Made by a program: the position numbers and the translations under genes. 7,189 nt of DNA from an uncultured bacterium (GTDB taxonomy: Bacteria; Hydrogenedentota; Hydrogenedentia; Hydrogenedentales; JAEUWI01). Each line of letters opens with the position of its first letter. Position 1 is the first letter of the stretch. Below the pieces are notes generated by a model. The model ran no database searches, was not told the origin of the DNA, and worked only from the letters and a program-made list of their open reading frames with translations. Below are positions 6,242 to 7,189 of this stretch, one piece after another. Location of the stretch: contig CALAXS010000485.1 of the NCBI GenBank assembly GCA_937895305.1, positions 1-7,189 of the forward strand. The letters are read 5' to 3'.

Positions 6242-6377
6242 TAAAACCCAGCCTTGTTCTGATGCCAGATGCTATCCTACCAAATCTACCGCCCGCATCG
6301 GTACCCCTGGACTCACTTTTGTTTGGATGGTGGGCTATGGCCATGCTAAAGTGACAAATCAGTTATGAGAGGCCGTC

Positions 6378-6382
6378 GGGAG
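6378..6382 (+). promoter_or_regulatory. Shine-Dalgarno site that favours a GTG start for the rmlC-like gene
   Basis: GGGAG stands six bases before GTG 6389-6391. The in-frame ATG at 6365 has no purine-rich site at the right distance. Starting at the GTG gives MEFIATPLEG, which matches the short lead of RmlC proteins before their conserved TPL segment, while the ATG would add eight charged residues. Confidence 0.6.
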
Positions 6383-6388
6383 AAAGTC

Positions 6389-6919
6389 GTGGAGTTTATC
6401 GCTACCCCCCTGGAGGGTGCAGTCCATATCAAGATTCAGCGCCTGGAAGATGAGCGTGGTTTTTTTGCACGCAGCTACTGTTCCGGGGAGTTCGCTGCGC
6501 AGGGCCTGTGTAGCCACTGGCCCCAGTGCAATATCTCTTTTAACCACAGCAAGGGCACCTTGCGGGGCATGCATTATCAGGCTGAACCCCATGGCGAGGT
6601 GAAGCTGGTCCGCTGTACCGCCGGGGCCATCTATGATGTCATCATCGATCTACGGCCGGAGTCCCCCACATTCAAGCAGCATTTTGGTATCACCTTGAGT
6701 GCAGAGAACCATAGCATGCTCTACATTCCGGAAGGCTTCGCCCATGGATTTCTGACCCTGGAAGCAGATACTGAGGTCTTTTACATGATGGGGTCGTCCT
6801 ATGTGCCTGATGCCGCGCGCACGGTCCGTTGGGATGACCCTGCGTTTAGTATTGCATGGCCGGGCGAGGTGTGTGTCATCGCGGACAAGGATCAGGACGT
6901 ACCCTGTTTCACGGAGTAG
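6389..6919 (+). CDS. rfbC: dTDP-4-dehydrorhamnose 3,5-epimerase (RmlC/RfbC family)
   Basis: The protein (176 residues from GTG 6389, 184 from ATG 6365) is an RmlC-type cupin that epimerises C3 and C5 of dTDP-4-keto-6-deoxyglucose on the way to dTDP-L-rhamnose in the cytoplasm. Counting from the ATG, visible signatures are LEDERGFFARSYC (27-39), NISFNHSKGTLRGMHYQ (56-72) with catalytic H70, EVKLVRC (78-84) with K80, AIYDVIIDLRPESPTF (88-103), IPEGFAHGFLTL (121-132) with H127, EVFYMM with Y140, and RWDDPAFSIAWP (155-166). The C-terminal ADKDQ supplies the Asp that normally partners the catalytic His. All core residues are present, so it should be active. Length agrees with the family. The next gene starts one base after its stop. 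It is divergent from a rhamnosyltransferase-like gene; rmlA, rmlB and rmlD are not in the window. Relatives acting on other dTDP-deoxysugars look alike, so the exact product is not certain. Confidence 0.93.
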   Translation: MEFIATPLEGAVHIKIQRLEDERGFFARSYCSGEFAAQGLCSHWPQCNISFNHSKGTLRGMHYQAEPHGEVKLVRCTAGAIYDVIIDLRPESPTFKQHFGITLSAENHSMLYIPEGFAHGFLTLEADTEVFYMMGSSYVPDAARTVRWDDPAFSIAWPGEVCVIADKDQDVPCFTE

Positions 6920-6920
6920 T

Positions 6921-7189
6921 ATGGACGATTTAGCTGGAAAACATGCCGTAGTCACCGGGGCCAGCAGTGGGATTGGTAAAGCGATAGCCCTGCTTCTGGC
7001 GGAAGAGGGTGTCAACCTGACGCTTTGCGGACGCAACAAGGAGGCATTGACTGCTCTAGCAGAAGAAGCACGTACCACGGGTGTAACGGTACGCACAGAA
7101 TGCGCTGATTTCTCTGACCCGAAACAGTTGAATGCCCTGGCGACGACCTTGTGCGCAGATTCCGAACCTGTACATATCCTGATACACAG
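6921..7189 (+). CDS. Classical SDR oxidoreductase, 3' end off the window
   Basis: The 89 visible residues are the N-terminal Rossmann half of a classical short-chain dehydrogenase/reductase. VVTGASSGIGKAIA (10-23) holds the TGxxxGxG cofactor loop, R38 in LCGRN suggests preference for NADP(H), CADFSD (61-66) holds the Asp that contacts adenine, and the last codons, HILIH, run into the usual NAG motif just past the edge. The catalytic Ser-Tyr-Lys part is not visible. GGAG at 6913-6916, inside the end of the rmlC-like gene, is four bases before the ATG, and only one base separates the genes, so they are translationally coupled. That context suggests a role in nucleotide-sugar or polysaccharide synthesis, although fatty-acid or general ketoreductases of the FabG type share this N-terminus. 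It is not an RmlD, whose sequence type differs. Confidence 0.88.
   Translation, partial: MDDLAGKHAVVTGASSGIGKAIALLLAEEGVNLTLCGRNKEALTALAEEARTTGVTVRTECADFSDPKQLNALATTLCADSEPVHILIH

Noticed and set aside
5018..6244. Plus-strand open frames of 225 and 180 codons opposite the glycosyltransferase
   Set aside because: They mirror the codon pattern of the minus-strand GT4 gene, which has well-kept motifs over its full length; the shadow proteins show none.
6319..6352. A sigma-70 promoter before the rmlC-like gene (TTTGGA, then TAAAGT)
   Set aside because: Spacing is about 19 bases and both boxes are weak matches; I could not tell it from chance.
1..7189. CRISPR array, tRNA, transposase, or defence system
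   Set aside because: No regularly spaced direct repeats of CRISPR size, no cloverleaf, and no protein with transposase, nuclease or toxin motifs were seen.

Overview
The window looks like a chromosomal segment of a Gram-negative, carbohydrate-processing environmental bacterium. An exported DUF1080 (3-keto-disaccharide hydrolase) protein, a GH88-type glycosidase, a Gfo/Idh/MocA oxidoreductase and an epimerase-like dehydrogenase together resemble genomes of the PVC group (Planctomycetes, Verrucomicrobia, Lentisphaerae) or Candidatus Hydrogenedentes. This placement is inferred from gene content only; there is no rRNA or other marker gene. Intergenic regions carry many short hairpin and REP-like repeats, and genes mostly have recognisable Shine-Dalgarno sites.

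Left half (1-4453), sugar catabolism. A 3'-truncated NAD(P)-binding epimerase/dehydratase-like gene is on the minus strand. A 314-base gap with an inverted pair of REP-like elements separates it from the plus-strand genes: a secreted DUF1080 protein, a cytoplasmic GH88-like hydrolase, and a Gfo/Idh/MocA dehydrogenase. The last two overlap by 4 bases (ATGA) and are almost certainly translated together. A reasonable inference is a pathway that oxidises or isomerises unusual glycosides or uronides: the exported DUF1080 protein acts outside the cytoplasm and the coupled pair acts inside.

Centre (4454-5137), a 684-base convergent gap. It holds an AT-rich open frame that has lost its start and is bracketed by two related inverted-repeat hairpins, then a third hairpin and two short-period repeat tracts. 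No intact gene was found.

Right half (5138-7189), surface polysaccharide synthesis. A GT4-type glycosyltransferase with a DUF1972-like N-terminus (a family that includes rhamnosyltransferases) is on the minus strand. Divergent from it are an rfbC/rmlC-type dTDP-4-dehydrorhamnose 3,5-epimerase and, one base after its stop, a classical SDR dehydrogenase that runs off the window. Together they suggest synthesis and transfer of dTDP-L-rhamnose or a related deoxysugar.

I did not find a CRISPR array, transposase, tRNA or clear phage or defence system. The most unusual items are the bracketed gene remnant, a set of five TTCCC/GGGAA hairpins whose stems differ in paired positions, and two enzymes in which a normally conserved active-site residue is replaced.
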